Positions 26,301-32,868 of a stretch of 54,223 nucleotides of DNA are shown here, one piece after another (the first letter of the stretch is position 1; every line of letters begins with the position of its first letter). Location: the IMG/VR virus record IMGVR_UViG_3300030380_005828, positions 7,210-61,432 of that record, one strand, 5' to 3'. This DNA is from a virus. The notes under the pieces are model-generated. The model saw only the letters and a program-made list of their open reading frames with translations. It searched no databases and was not told the DNA's origin. The position numbers and the translations under genes are program-made.

Positions 26301-27820
26301 ATACATTATACTTAACAAATATTCAAGCAAACACAGATTCATTCCAACCTAATAGTACGATAGTTAAATACTTTGAAAATAGTGATACAGATACTCCAAG
26401 TGGAACAGTAGGAACTCTTTTAAGCAAGACTTTTGATGCTGGTGAAAATGCTGGTAATGTGATGAAGGTAAACCATTTTAACCATGGAATGTATTCATCT
26501 TTAGATAAAGTTTCTATGCAAAATATAGAGTCTGATGTTGAACCAACAGTGCTTAGTGCAAATCTTTCTAGAACAGAATCTAATATTATTAGTGTAGCAT
26601 CGACATCTCAATTTGCAAAATTTGAAGGAATTAATGTTGAAGCAACAAATCCAGGTTATGTTAAAATTGGAAATGAAATTATCGAATATTCAGGAGTGGG
26701 TGTTGGAGCATTAACGATTACTGCATCTGGTGGAAGAGGTAAAGACAATACTGTATCTACTTCACATGTAAATGGAAGTGTTGTAACTAAACATGAAGTT
26801 AGTGGAGTATCAATCAGAAGACTTGAAGTAGCACAAAATGTTGCATCATCTCCATCACCAAACCTTGATGATTATCATATCATATTTGATAGATCTTCAA
26901 ATGGTAAAGATAGATCAGTAGATGCTGATGGTGTACCAGAATTATCATTCAATCAACAATCTCTCGTTGGTGGATCCAATGCGAGAGCATCTCAAAATAT
27001 CTTGTATAGTGCCTTAGTTCCAAGATATGATGTATTGACACCTTCAGGTGCAGATGGGTCTACAACAACCGTATCAGCATCAATTAGAGGAGTGACAGGA
27101 ACAAGTGTTGATGGATCTGAATCATCATATAATGATGATGGTTTTGAACAAGTACAACTTAATACTATTAATTCATTTGAAAATGTAAAAATAGTTGCTT
27201 CTAAAGTTAATGAAGACGCTTATTTAACGAGTTTACCATCTAATAAATCATTCACAACTTTACTTAATTTAAATTCAACTGATGAAAACATATCTCCAAT
27301 AATAAGATTGAGTAGTGGTTCAGAAACTGAATTTATAAATCATAGATTGAATAGACCAATTGATTTAGAAAATTATGACTCTGATAATCGTGTGGATTCC
27401 ATATTAAATGATCCTCATGCAGCAAGTTATGTGTCAAATACTGTAAGATTGACAAAACCTGCTAATTCATTAAAAGTTTTATTAACTGCCTTCAGACCAG
27501 AGTCTTCTGATTTTAGAGTCTTATATAGTCTAATAAGACCAGATTCAGGAGAGGTAAGTCAAGCATTTGAATTATTTCCTGGTTTCAAAAACGTGACTAA
27601 AATTGATGGTGAAGGATTCCAAGTTGTTGATGATTCAAAAAATGATGGTAGACCTGATACAATTGTTACTCCTAGTTTAGAAAATCAATTTAAAGAATAT
27701 CAATTTACAGTAGATAATTTACCTGAGTTTACTGGATATACAATTAAAATTGTGATGTCTGGTACAAATCAGGCTCGTCCACCAAGAATAAAAGAACTAA
27801 GAACTATTGCAATCAAATGA
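20372..27820 (+). CDS. Giant DUF4815-type baseplate/tail structural protein (gp9/gp10 position)
   Basis: This is a 2482-residue virion protein. The N-terminus (NASPYYDDYDSSKNFHKVLY, then KPGFPVQARELTSQQSILQNQIEKFGDHIFKEGSVVIPGG, residues 7-68) is the DUF4815 signature known from tail/baseplate proteins of marine T4-like phages. The conserved C-terminus (VLLTAFRPESSDFRVLYSLIRP to PPRIKELRTIAIK) is also typical. Inserted modules are visible: a GGTGY repeat unit at about 1895-1971 and an IGNEIIEY...GGRGKDN unit at 2094-2153. There is a Thr-rich linker near 1592-1605. T4 has gp9 and gp10 here, and this single protein occupies their place. Details of its fold cannot be judged by eye. It overlaps the next start by four bases (ATGA). 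Confidence 0.82.
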   Translation: MTQKINLNASPYYDDYDSSKNFHKVLYKPGFPVQARELTSQQSILQNQIEKFGDHIFKEGSVVIPGGILFDNQFSAVKLNATNFNVDISVYINNYLGKKIVGSESGVEAIVKFIALPDEINVSDVTLYVNYLSGNKNSEFSTFTDGESLSSNESVLYGNTTINANTPFASLVSTDATAIGSAAFISQGVYFIRGFFVNVSDQTLILDHYTNNSSYRIGLQINELLVNAKEDSSLFDNAKGFTNFAAPGADRLKIELILSKKLLSDKNDTDFVELMRVDEGKIKKIIVKSDYNKIRDWIAERTFEESGDYSVDQYRIGLFNSLNDNQGNNGLFFADDTTDQGNDPSDDLMCVKISAGQAYVRGYNVENTGTEIVDVEKPREVGIRSDVGVGFEMGNILKLNNVTKGFAVQGSTIQLFDNFKGEGENIGSARVYSFNLEDASYVNVTTRWELRLYDIQTNTNLTLNQPISNTELPSGSFVKGKNSGASGFAVQDGDNSPLIKLNDTSGSFVRGEQIQINGIDFPRIVGIVTAFTTQSIKSVKDGAKFLADTVPEKFRLPNNVTEVIISNNGQTATPISGSFSGLRKGSMVVFTEPGADVSTFNKVTSVNANGSITLTFSGDNNDVSGVRNEGLLVAGGTVQMFAAAPIIRGVGKLYAPLDNQNISKVDLSDSSIKISTQLIGKSVSGNTLSLNSQNDFSPAIPNVIFETFDQERYSVFKNSDGAPQPLSKERFKYNNNGADIQFTNLTQTNVDVNVTLIKTKIRSKLKEYVRSRKLIINKSRKSISGATASGNGGSISDGLTFDKRYGLRVQDEEISLNLPDVVKFLAVYESTNTSAPTLDKLVFPASISASDNIIVGENILSSDSQIVARVVSSNVGGDPNALEIVYISSGKFSSGDSVKFSESNVATNIESIELGKFKNITNSFTLDKGQRNEFYDYSRLVRNKNVPEPSGQLLVVFDFYSVSSDDGDVFTVESYDDDRFSKDIPSIGSENIRATDTLDFRPRVSEYIVGSNTGSPFHFNQRGFSATSILRYITPNESSIVSYNHYLPRIDKLYLNKFGKFIYEKGVPSLNPKPPVNSGESMELATILLPSYLFNPQDGTVVLTDNRRFTMRDIGDIEDRVTNLEEVTTLSLLETNAQSLQVLDEEGRNRFKTGFFVDAFKNYNFINRNLSSIQVNPNAQELIPFRTRDTLASQITPAASVDISKLDFNTNFDLLDSNVRKTGDSVTLNYEEVEWISQPYATESNGEDDVINVNPYELPVFRGSIQLDPRSDVWTRTIQLPNQNIQQTGSNNVQNLSLNFDIGRQVINLHSREDVDPFFLPGGGHTLFDSETINFNASTGDSATFSNTDTTIQNNLVSSSSDDFMRSRNIQFVSGGFSNHLRLYLFIDGQKIFDIVPKLLEIVKQPGGTENGSSGTFTIGETVVAYDSNSNIIARFRICQPNHKSGSFSNPTETYLKNPYTKGTGLLDIPSAYTPSIEVLNIDTKSLSEEAQGDFYGYLTVGSKLVGTESQAEAYVKDLKLVTDDFGDLIGSCFIRDPHSQPAPTVKIQTGSKSFQLTSSSTNENVGPAEKFGVIAAETRYDALGTVEEWQDTITTTTTTNTTNINGVLSGSVTANSVHEVVEREYDDPLAQTFVVGGNVNSPSAVGANKDLNGAFITSVEVFFATVDTVTNSPIRCEIRTVTGDARPSRVVLGKSVTLRPRGTDANGNEVTLIQSDPESASVGTKFTFPEPIYLSPGSSYAFVLLAPQSTAYRVWTGRHGGNAVNAATIQNVDSGASLQYNTQYGAGAIFKSQNGALWTEDQSQDITFNLYKAKFTSQSGSVFFNNPKLSDSNGYVPVLLDNPIETFPKTGFIGINTVTNSTLAGKLVAGRKISVTYNSSTAVITGTGASVVSASAVTNFEGTNYTDGNNIETSAITGRGTGLKVNIAVNGTAIDSVTVAEGGTGYQIGDIVSVDGTNVGNGEGARVSVGSTGDINTLYLTNIQANTDSFQPNSTIVKYFENSDTDTPSGTVGTLLSKTFDAGENAGNVMKVNHFNHGMYSSLDKVSMQNIESDVEPTVLSANLSRTESNIISVASTSQFAKFEGINVEATNPGYVKIGNEIIEYSGVGVGALTITASGGRGKDNTVSTSHVNGSVVTKHEVSGVSIRRLEVAQNVASSPSPNLDDYHIIFDRSSNGKDRSVDADGVPELSFNQQSLVGGSNARASQNILYSALVPRYDVLTPSGADGSTTTVSASIRGVTGTSVDGSESSYNDDGFEQVQLNTINSFENVKIVASKVNEDAYLTSLPSNKSFTTLLNLNSTDENISPIIRLSSGSETEFINHRLNRPIDLENYDSDNRVDSILNDPHAASYVSNTVRLTKPANSLKVLLTAFRPESSDFRVLYSLIRPDSGEVSQAFELFPGFKNVTKIDGEGFQVVDDSKNDGRPDTIVTPSLENQFKEYQFTVDNLPEFTGYTIKIVMSGTNQARPPRIKELRTIAIK

Positions 27821-28023
27821 TAAAAGTAGAAGGTCACCCACATTTATACAGAGATCCTAAAACAGGTGCGATTGTTAATGAGGATGATGCTGGATATGAT
27901 CAATATCTAAAATCTTTAGAATCTAGAAAAAAACAAAAAGATGAAATTAAAAGATTGAGGGAAGAATTGGATGAAATCAAGTCATTGCTTGCAGTTTTTG
28001 TGGAGGGCAACAATAAGACATAA
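27817..28023 (+). CDS. Small coiled-coil structural/assembly protein (68 aa)
   Basis: This is a 68-residue protein. An N-terminal patch (GHPHLYRDPKTGAIVNEDDAGYDQYLKS) is followed by a predicted coiled coil with heptads (KKQKDEIKRLREELDEIKSLL, about 39-60). It is translationally coupled to the DUF4815 gene by an ATGA overlap. Small coiled-coil proteins at this point are usual in cyanophages and may help trimerise fibres or attach them. No T4 counterpart can be assigned confidently. Its last bases overlap the late box for the next gene. Confidence 0.7.
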   Translation: MIKVEGHPHLYRDPKTGAIVNEDDAGYDQYLKSLESRKKQKDEIKRLREELDEIKSLLAVFVEGNNKT

Positions 28024-28026
28024 ATA
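28019..28026 (+). promoter_or_regulatory. Late promoter-like box before the 113-aa gene
   Basis: CATAAATA, one base from the TATAAATA consensus, spans the end of the 68-aa gene and lies 26 bases before the ATG at 28053. Spacing fits the other late boxes in the window. Confidence 0.5.
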
Positions 28027-28052
28027 TAATTAGAAAATATTATTTTAAGTAG

Positions 28053-28394
28053 ATGGCAGCTGTATATGTTTCAAATTTAGTGATTAATGCAGGATCAGAT
28101 TTTAGCCAATCTTTTAGTTTGGTGGAGTCTGATGATTCAGGACCATTAAATTTGTCTGGATTTACAATTGCTGCTCAGTTTAGAAAACATGCTGGTAGTT
28201 CATCAAAACATGATTTCACAGCAAATGTATTAGATGCGACTAATGGAGAATTGTTAATTTCTCTATCAGCAGCAGCATCTAATGTGCCAAAACCAGGTCG
28301 ATATGTGTATGATATTGTAATAACAAATGCAGCAAGTGAAAAAACAAGAGTCGTAGAGGGTTCAGTCCTCTTAAGAGAAGGAGTCACTCGATAA
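28053..28394 (+). CDS. BppU-N-like beta-sandwich structural protein (113 aa)
   Basis: This is a 113-residue, wholly beta-type protein. The pattern MAAVYVSNLVINAGSDFSQSF...LNLSGFTIAAQFRKH, ending in GRYVYDIVITNAASEKTRVVEGSVLLREGVTR, matches small phage proteins related to the N-terminal domain of baseplate upper proteins. In those proteins it adapts a receptor-binding fibre to the baseplate. It is the immediate upstream partner of a fibre-like gene, with stop and start overlapping (TAATG at 28392-28396). An adaptor or chaperone role for that fibre is the likely reading. The family call is by eye. Confidence 0.65.
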   Translation: MAAVYVSNLVINAGSDFSQSFSLVESDDSGPLNLSGFTIAAQFRKHAGSSSKHDFTANVLDATNGELLISLSAAASNVPKPGRYVYDIVITNAASEKTRVVEGSVLLREGVTR

Positions 28395-29335
28395 TGCCAA
28401 TTAAAGTCAGAGTTGGACAATCAGATGCAATAAAAATACTATCCAGTGCAGGTGGTGGTTCGATTAATGCACAAACCGCCAAAAATGTTATTGGTGGTAT
28501 TGCTTCAGTCACTCAACTGAGTGTATCTGGAATATCGACTTTAGGAAATGTTGATGCAGGTATAATCACCGCAACATCATTTGTAGGACCTCTCACTGGT
28601 GATGTGACTGGGACTGCTGATTTAGCACTTGGTTTAAGTGGAACACCAAATATCAATGTTGGAGCAGTAAATGCTGGTTCTATACGAGTTGCAGGATTAT
28701 CAACATTTGTAGGTGTAGTTACTACAACAAATGATTTATTTGTTGGTGGTAATCTTTTTGTTAATGAGGATATTACTCTAGATGAAATAAATGCTAGAAA
28801 TCTAAATATCACAGGGTTATCCACTTTTAAAGAAGATGCTGAATTTAAGGCAAATGTTTCTATAGGTGGAACACTTACTTTTGAAGATGTTACTAACGTT
28901 GATTCTGTTGGTCTTATAACTGCCAGAGAAGGTATTGTAATAGATTCTAAAGGACTCATTGTTACTGCTGGTGTTTCTACTTTCAACGATAATTTAGTAT
29001 TAAAAGGTCAAAATACTAACGCAAGGTGGAATTATTCAACAAGTGATTTAACCTTATTTGATAATACCCGATTGGTATTTGGAGATAACACTGATTTTCA
29101 AATATGGCATGGAGGTGCTCACACCTTCCTGAAAAATACTGGTGGTGATCTCAGAATTCGTGGTAACAAGATTTTACTCAAAACAGAAGATGATGGTGAG
29201 ACATATATTGAAGCTAACGCCAATCAAGATGTAAAACTATTTTATAATAATAATGAAAAACTTGCTACTGCTTCAGATGGTGTAAATATAACTGGAACAC
29301 TTACTGCAGGACTTATAGATGGAGGATCATTCTGA
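28394..29335 (+). CDS. Short tail-fibre-like protein (313 aa)
   Basis: This 313-residue protein occupies the position of the T4 short tail fibre/whisker genes. The first 190 residues are repeats of short strands (ISTLGNVDAGIITATSF, VAGLSTFVGVVTTTNDLF, ITGLSTFKEDAEF, ITAREGIVIDSKGLIVTAGVSTF) that suggest a triple beta-helix. The C-terminal part carries the marine-phage fibre motif: RLVFGDNTDFQIWHGG, then TGGDLRIRGNKILL and VKLFYNNNEKLATASDGVNITGTL. The motif occurs once, so the protein is short for a receptor-binding fibre. It might be a whisker or a minimal fibre. It overlaps the previous gene by one base and gp13 by one base. Confidence 0.7.
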   Translation: MPIKVRVGQSDAIKILSSAGGGSINAQTAKNVIGGIASVTQLSVSGISTLGNVDAGIITATSFVGPLTGDVTGTADLALGLSGTPNINVGAVNAGSIRVAGLSTFVGVVTTTNDLFVGGNLFVNEDITLDEINARNLNITGLSTFKEDAEFKANVSIGGTLTFEDVTNVDSVGLITAREGIVIDSKGLIVTAGVSTFNDNLVLKGQNTNARWNYSTSDLTLFDNTRLVFGDNTDFQIWHGGAHTFLKNTGGDLRIRGNKILLKTEDDGETYIEANANQDVKLFYNNNEKLATASDGVNITGTLTAGLIDGGSF

Positions 29336-30180
29336 TGGCAAAACCAAGCACTAGACAAGAATTAATTGATTACTGTTTTCGCAAGTTAGGTGCACCAGTA
29401 TTAGAAATTAACGTGGATGATGATCAGGCAGATGATTTAGTCGATGATGCTCTTCAACTGTTTGGGGAAAGACATTTTGATGGTATTGAGAGGATGTATC
29501 TCAAGTATGAATTAACTCAAGAAGACATAGATCGTGGAAAGGCAGCAGGAACAACAGGAGTAGGAATTGTCACTACAACTGGTAACTCAACTGAAGTGAG
29601 TGGATTAGGTACAGTTACATCTAAATTCTATGAAACATCGAACTTTATACAAGTCCCTGACTCAGTTGTGGGAATTGATAAGATATTTAAATTTGATACA
29701 AGTTCAATATCTGGAGGGATGTTTAGTATCAAGTATCAATTATTTTTAAATGATTTATATTACTTTAATTCAATCAATCTTTTACAATACTCAATGACCA
29801 AAAGGTATTTGGAAGATATAGATTTTCTACTGACTACAGATAAACAAATAAGATTTAATAAAAGACAAAATAGATTATATCTAGATATAGATTGGAAAGC
29901 ACAAGAAGTGGGTACATTCCTTGTAATTCAATGTGATAGAATTTTAAATCCAGATGATTTTACTGGTGTTTATAATGATAGTTTTCTTAAATTGTATCTT
30001 ACATCATTGATAAAAAGACAGTGGGGACAAAATTTAATTAAGTTTCAAGGTGTTAAATTACCTGGTGGGTTGGAAATGAATGGAAGACAAATATACGACG
30101 ATGCAGAAAGAGAATTAGAAAGTATAAGATCAAGATTAATTTCAGAGTATGAATTACCACCTCTTGATTTCATAGGTTAA
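29335..30180 (+). CDS. gp13: Neck protein gp13
   Basis: This 281-residue protein is the homologue of T4 gp13 (309 aa), the head-closure protein of the neck that joins portal vertex and tail. Recognised features are the start TRQELIDYCFRKLGAPVLEINVDDDQADDLVDDALQLFGERHFDGIERMYLKYELTQEDI (residues 5-64), IQVPDSVVGIDKIFKF, and a C-terminal LYLDIDWKAQEVGTFLVIQCDRILNPD then LKLYLTSLIKRQWGQNLIKF. It ends with PPLDFIG. Its position directly before gp14 is the T4 order. Nothing appears broken. Confidence 0.93.
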   Translation: MAKPSTRQELIDYCFRKLGAPVLEINVDDDQADDLVDDALQLFGERHFDGIERMYLKYELTQEDIDRGKAAGTTGVGIVTTTGNSTEVSGLGTVTSKFYETSNFIQVPDSVVGIDKIFKFDTSSISGGMFSIKYQLFLNDLYYFNSINLLQYSMTKRYLEDIDFLLTTDKQIRFNKRQNRLYLDIDWKAQEVGTFLVIQCDRILNPDDFTGVYNDSFLKLYLTSLIKRQWGQNLIKFQGVKLPGGLEMNGRQIYDDAERELESIRSRLISEYELPPLDFIG

Positions 30181-30185
30181 TTGTA

Positions 30186-31616
30186 ATGGCATTAAATCCC
30201 TTTTTTCTACAAGGATCACAAAGCGAGCAAAGACTTGTTCAGGACTTAATTAATGAACAATTAAAAATATATGGTGTTGAGGTAAAATATCTACCTCGAA
30301 GAATTGTTAATAAAGATAATATTTTTACTGAAATACAATCATCCAGATTTGGTGATAATTTTTCTATCGAGGCATATGTAAATACGTTTGATGGTTATGG
30401 TGGAGCTGGTGATATAATGACAAAATTTGGTATGAGTTTAAAAGATGAATTGATAGTGACAATATCAAGGGAAAGATTTGAGGATTTCATATCACCGTTT
30501 TTAGTGGGATTACCAGAGGGAGAAATTGAGGTTACAAGTAGACCAAGTGAAGGAGACTTAATATTTTTCCCATTAGGACAAAGACTTTTTGAGATAAAAT
30601 TTGTAGAACACGAAAAACCTTTTTATCAATTAGGTAAAAATTATGTCTATGAACTCAGATGTGAACTATTCGAACTTGAGGATGAATTAGGTGGTTGGAA
30701 TCAACTTAGCACAACAACTGAAGAAATTGATGATGCTCTTGTAGATCAAGGTTATATAACTTCACTTAAACTGATATCTAGTGGTTCAACCGCAACACTA
30801 GGAGTAACTACTTCAACTGGATATGTTCGTAAAATATTTCTCAATGATGATGGATTTGATTATGATAAAGTCCCCACCGTAGCCATTGGAACTGCACCTG
30901 CAGGTGGTGTTGATGCGACTGCTGTTGCGATTACTACATCAATAAATGGTGTTAATTCTGTAAAAGAAATATTACTTACAAATGCTGGTGCTGGATATAC
31001 TGTGCCTCCAACAGTTACAATTGTAAGTGCAACAGAAGTAATTAAAGGAGTTGGATCCGTATCATATGGTGTTGGTGCGGCTGCCACTGCATTAGTGGTT
31101 ACAAATTCTTCTGGTATCAGAGACGTATCAATAACATCTGCTGGTGATGGATATCCAACTGCACCTACTTTATTTTTTGATACTCCTGCCTCTGGTATAA
31201 ACACTGCAACAGGTAGAGTATTGGTAAGTGCTGCTAATACCGTATCGCAAGTTTTAATTTCTGATGCTGGTCTTGGATATGACAGCACCACTGGAGTTGC
31301 GACTGTATCTCCACCACCAATTACTACTGGTATTGGCACCTTTAAATTTAATGAGGTTGTCACAGGTTCAGTGTCCAATGCAACTGCAAGAGTTAAGTCT
31401 TGGAATGTTACCACTAATGTATTAAAACTAGGAACGACGAATGGTACGTTTGTATCTGGTGATATAATAACTGGTGCAGATTCAAATGCCTCTTATACTA
31501 TTGATTTCGTTGAGTCAGCAGAATTTGCTGATAAATATGATAAAAGTGATGAAATTGAAAAGGAAGCAGATGCAATCATCGATTTCTCAGAAAATAATCC
31601 ATTTGGTACATTTTAA
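30186..31616 (+). CDS. gp14: Neck protein gp14 with inserted repeat domain
   Basis: This 476-residue protein corresponds to T4 gp14 (256 aa), which seals the filled head together with gp13. The conserved first 180 residues include SEQRLVQDLINEQLKIYGVEVKYLPRRIVNKDNIFTE (12-48), FEAYVNTFDGYGGAGDIMTKFG-like sequence (about 57-79) and FEIKFVEHEKPFYQLGKNYVYELRCELFEL (about 135-165). The last 25 residues, ending NNPFGTF, are also conserved in cyanophage gp14. Between them, about residues 195-420, is a run of four or more GGxGY/NAGAGY-type repeat units with strongly Thr/Val/Ala-rich composition. These units account for nearly all the excess length and closely resemble those in the gp7-type and gp8 proteins. 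Confidence 0.9.
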   Translation: MALNPFFLQGSQSEQRLVQDLINEQLKIYGVEVKYLPRRIVNKDNIFTEIQSSRFGDNFSIEAYVNTFDGYGGAGDIMTKFGMSLKDELIVTISRERFEDFISPFLVGLPEGEIEVTSRPSEGDLIFFPLGQRLFEIKFVEHEKPFYQLGKNYVYELRCELFELEDELGGWNQLSTTTEEIDDALVDQGYITSLKLISSGSTATLGVTTSTGYVRKIFLNDDGFDYDKVPTVAIGTAPAGGVDATAVAITTSINGVNSVKEILLTNAGAGYTVPPTVTIVSATEVIKGVGSVSYGVGAAATALVVTNSSGIRDVSITSAGDGYPTAPTLFFDTPASGINTATGRVLVSAANTVSQVLISDAGLGYDSTTGVATVSPPPITTGIGTFKFNEVVTGSVSNATARVKSWNVTTNVLKLGTTNGTFVSGDIITGADSNASYTIDFVESAEFADKYDKSDEIEKEADAIIDFSENNPFGTF

Positions 31617-32413
31617 TGTTAGGAACTTATTACTATCACGAAATAATTAGAAAAACGATTGTTTCGTTTGGAACTTTATTCAATGCTATTAGTATTCGAC
31701 ATGATGATAAGTCGGGTAATACTTATAGTGAATTAAAAGTTCCTTTGGCATACGGACCATCACAAAAGTTTCTTGCTAGATTAGAGCAACAAGCAGAATT
31801 AAATAAACCTGTTGGAATTACACTTCCACGAATGTCATTTGAAATGAATAGTGTCTCATATGATTCTTCAAGAAAAAGTGGAGTCACACAAACATTTAAA
31901 ACATCTGATGGAACTAATGTAAAAAAAGTTTTTATGCCAGTTCCTTATAACATTGGATTTGAATTAAATATATTGGCGAAATTAAATGATGATGCTTTAC
32001 AAATTATCGAACAAATTTTACCATATTTTCAACCTTCATTTAATCTAACGGTAGATTTAGTAAAATCAATTGGAGAGAAGAGAGACATACCAATCGTATT
32101 AGATAGTATTAACTTTCAAGACGATTATGAGGGTGATTTTTCCACAAGAAGAGCACTTATATACACTCTAGGATTTACGGCAAAGACATATCTATTTGGT
32201 CCTATTGCAGAATCATCATCAGGACTTATCAAGAAAGTTCAGATTGATTATGCTACTGACACTGATACTAAAAATGCAAAACGTGAAGTTAGATATACAG
32301 TTACTCCAAAACCTGCTGATGCAGGTCCAGATGATGATTTTGGATTTAGTGAAACCACTTCATTCTTCTCTGATTCTAAATCTTATAGTCCAACAAGACA
32401 AACTGATATCTAA
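31616..32413 (+). CDS. gp15: Tail sheath terminator gp15
   Basis: This 265-residue protein is close to T4 gp15 (272 aa), the hexameric ring that caps and stabilises the sheath and connects tail to neck. Recognised features are YYHEIIRKTIVSFGTLFNAISIRH (residues 5-28), VPLAYGPSQKFLARLEQQAEL (about 42-62) and LPRMSFEMNSVSYDSSRK. A further one is FMPVPYNIGFELNILAKLNDDALQIIEQILPYFQPSFNLTVDLV (about 107-150). The disordered C-terminal 30 residues are Asp/Ser-rich. It overlaps gp14 and gp16 by one base each, an arrangement that favours equal synthesis. Confidence 0.93.
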   Translation: MLGTYYYHEIIRKTIVSFGTLFNAISIRHDDKSGNTYSELKVPLAYGPSQKFLARLEQQAELNKPVGITLPRMSFEMNSVSYDSSRKSGVTQTFKTSDGTNVKKVFMPVPYNIGFELNILAKLNDDALQIIEQILPYFQPSFNLTVDLVKSIGEKRDIPIVLDSINFQDDYEGDFSTRRALIYTLGFTAKTYLFGPIAESSSGLIKKVQIDYATDTDTKNAKREVRYTVTPKPADAGPDDDFGFSETTSFFSDSKSYSPTRQTDI

Positions 32414-32868
32414 TGACTAACTATGATCCTATTGACGAGGCTTTAAATGTAAAGTCCGAAATCATTCCAACACCAGAGGATGTTGTTTCTAAAAAGAAAA
32501 AAGAAATTAAAAAGGTTGAGGGAGAGGATATTGGAAAAGATTATGATTACACAAGAGGTAATTTATACTCTCTGATTGAGAAGGGACAGGAAGCAATTAA
32601 TGGTATTATGGAGGTAGCTGGTGAAACCGCAAGTCCAAGAGCATATGAAGTTGCTGGACAGTTAATTAAATCAGTTGCTGATACCACTGATAAACTTATG
32701 GATTTGCAGAAAAAGGTAAAAGAAGTTGATGAAGATGTAAATAAAACAACAAACAATGTCACGAATAATGCATTATTTGTTGGTTCTACTTCAGAATTAT
32801 CAAAGATACTGAAAAAAGGTTTTCTAAATAATAAAGAGGCACCGAATCCAAAGAATGAAAAAGTGTAA
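32413..32868 (+). CDS. gp16: Small terminase subunit gp16
   Basis: This 151-residue protein is the homologue of T4 gp16 (164 aa). The small terminase binds concatemeric DNA and stimulates the gp17 motor. The central region, YDYTRGNLYSLIEKGQEAINGIMEVAGETASPRAYEVAGQLIKSVADTTDKLMDLQKKVKEVDED (about 43-108), is the conserved helical core. It has a central coiled-coil oligomerisation helix pair. The N-terminus is rich in Lys/Glu and the C-terminus is a disordered tail with a TSELSKILKKGF patch. It is separated from gp17 by the 688-aa gene, whose start overlaps its last 14 bases. Confidence 0.92.
   Translation: MTNYDPIDEALNVKSEIIPTPEDVVSKKKKEIKKVEGEDIGKDYDYTRGNLYSLIEKGQEAINGIMEVAGETASPRAYEVAGQLIKSVADTTDKLMDLQKKVKEVDEDVNKTTNNVTNNALFVGSTSELSKILKKGFLNNKEAPNPKNEKV

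Noticed and set aside
30860-31414. Antisense open frame (184 codons) inside gp14
   Set aside because: It mirrors the Thr/Ala/Val-rich repeat region of gp14, and its repeat-like peptides are simply the complement of the gp14 repeats.
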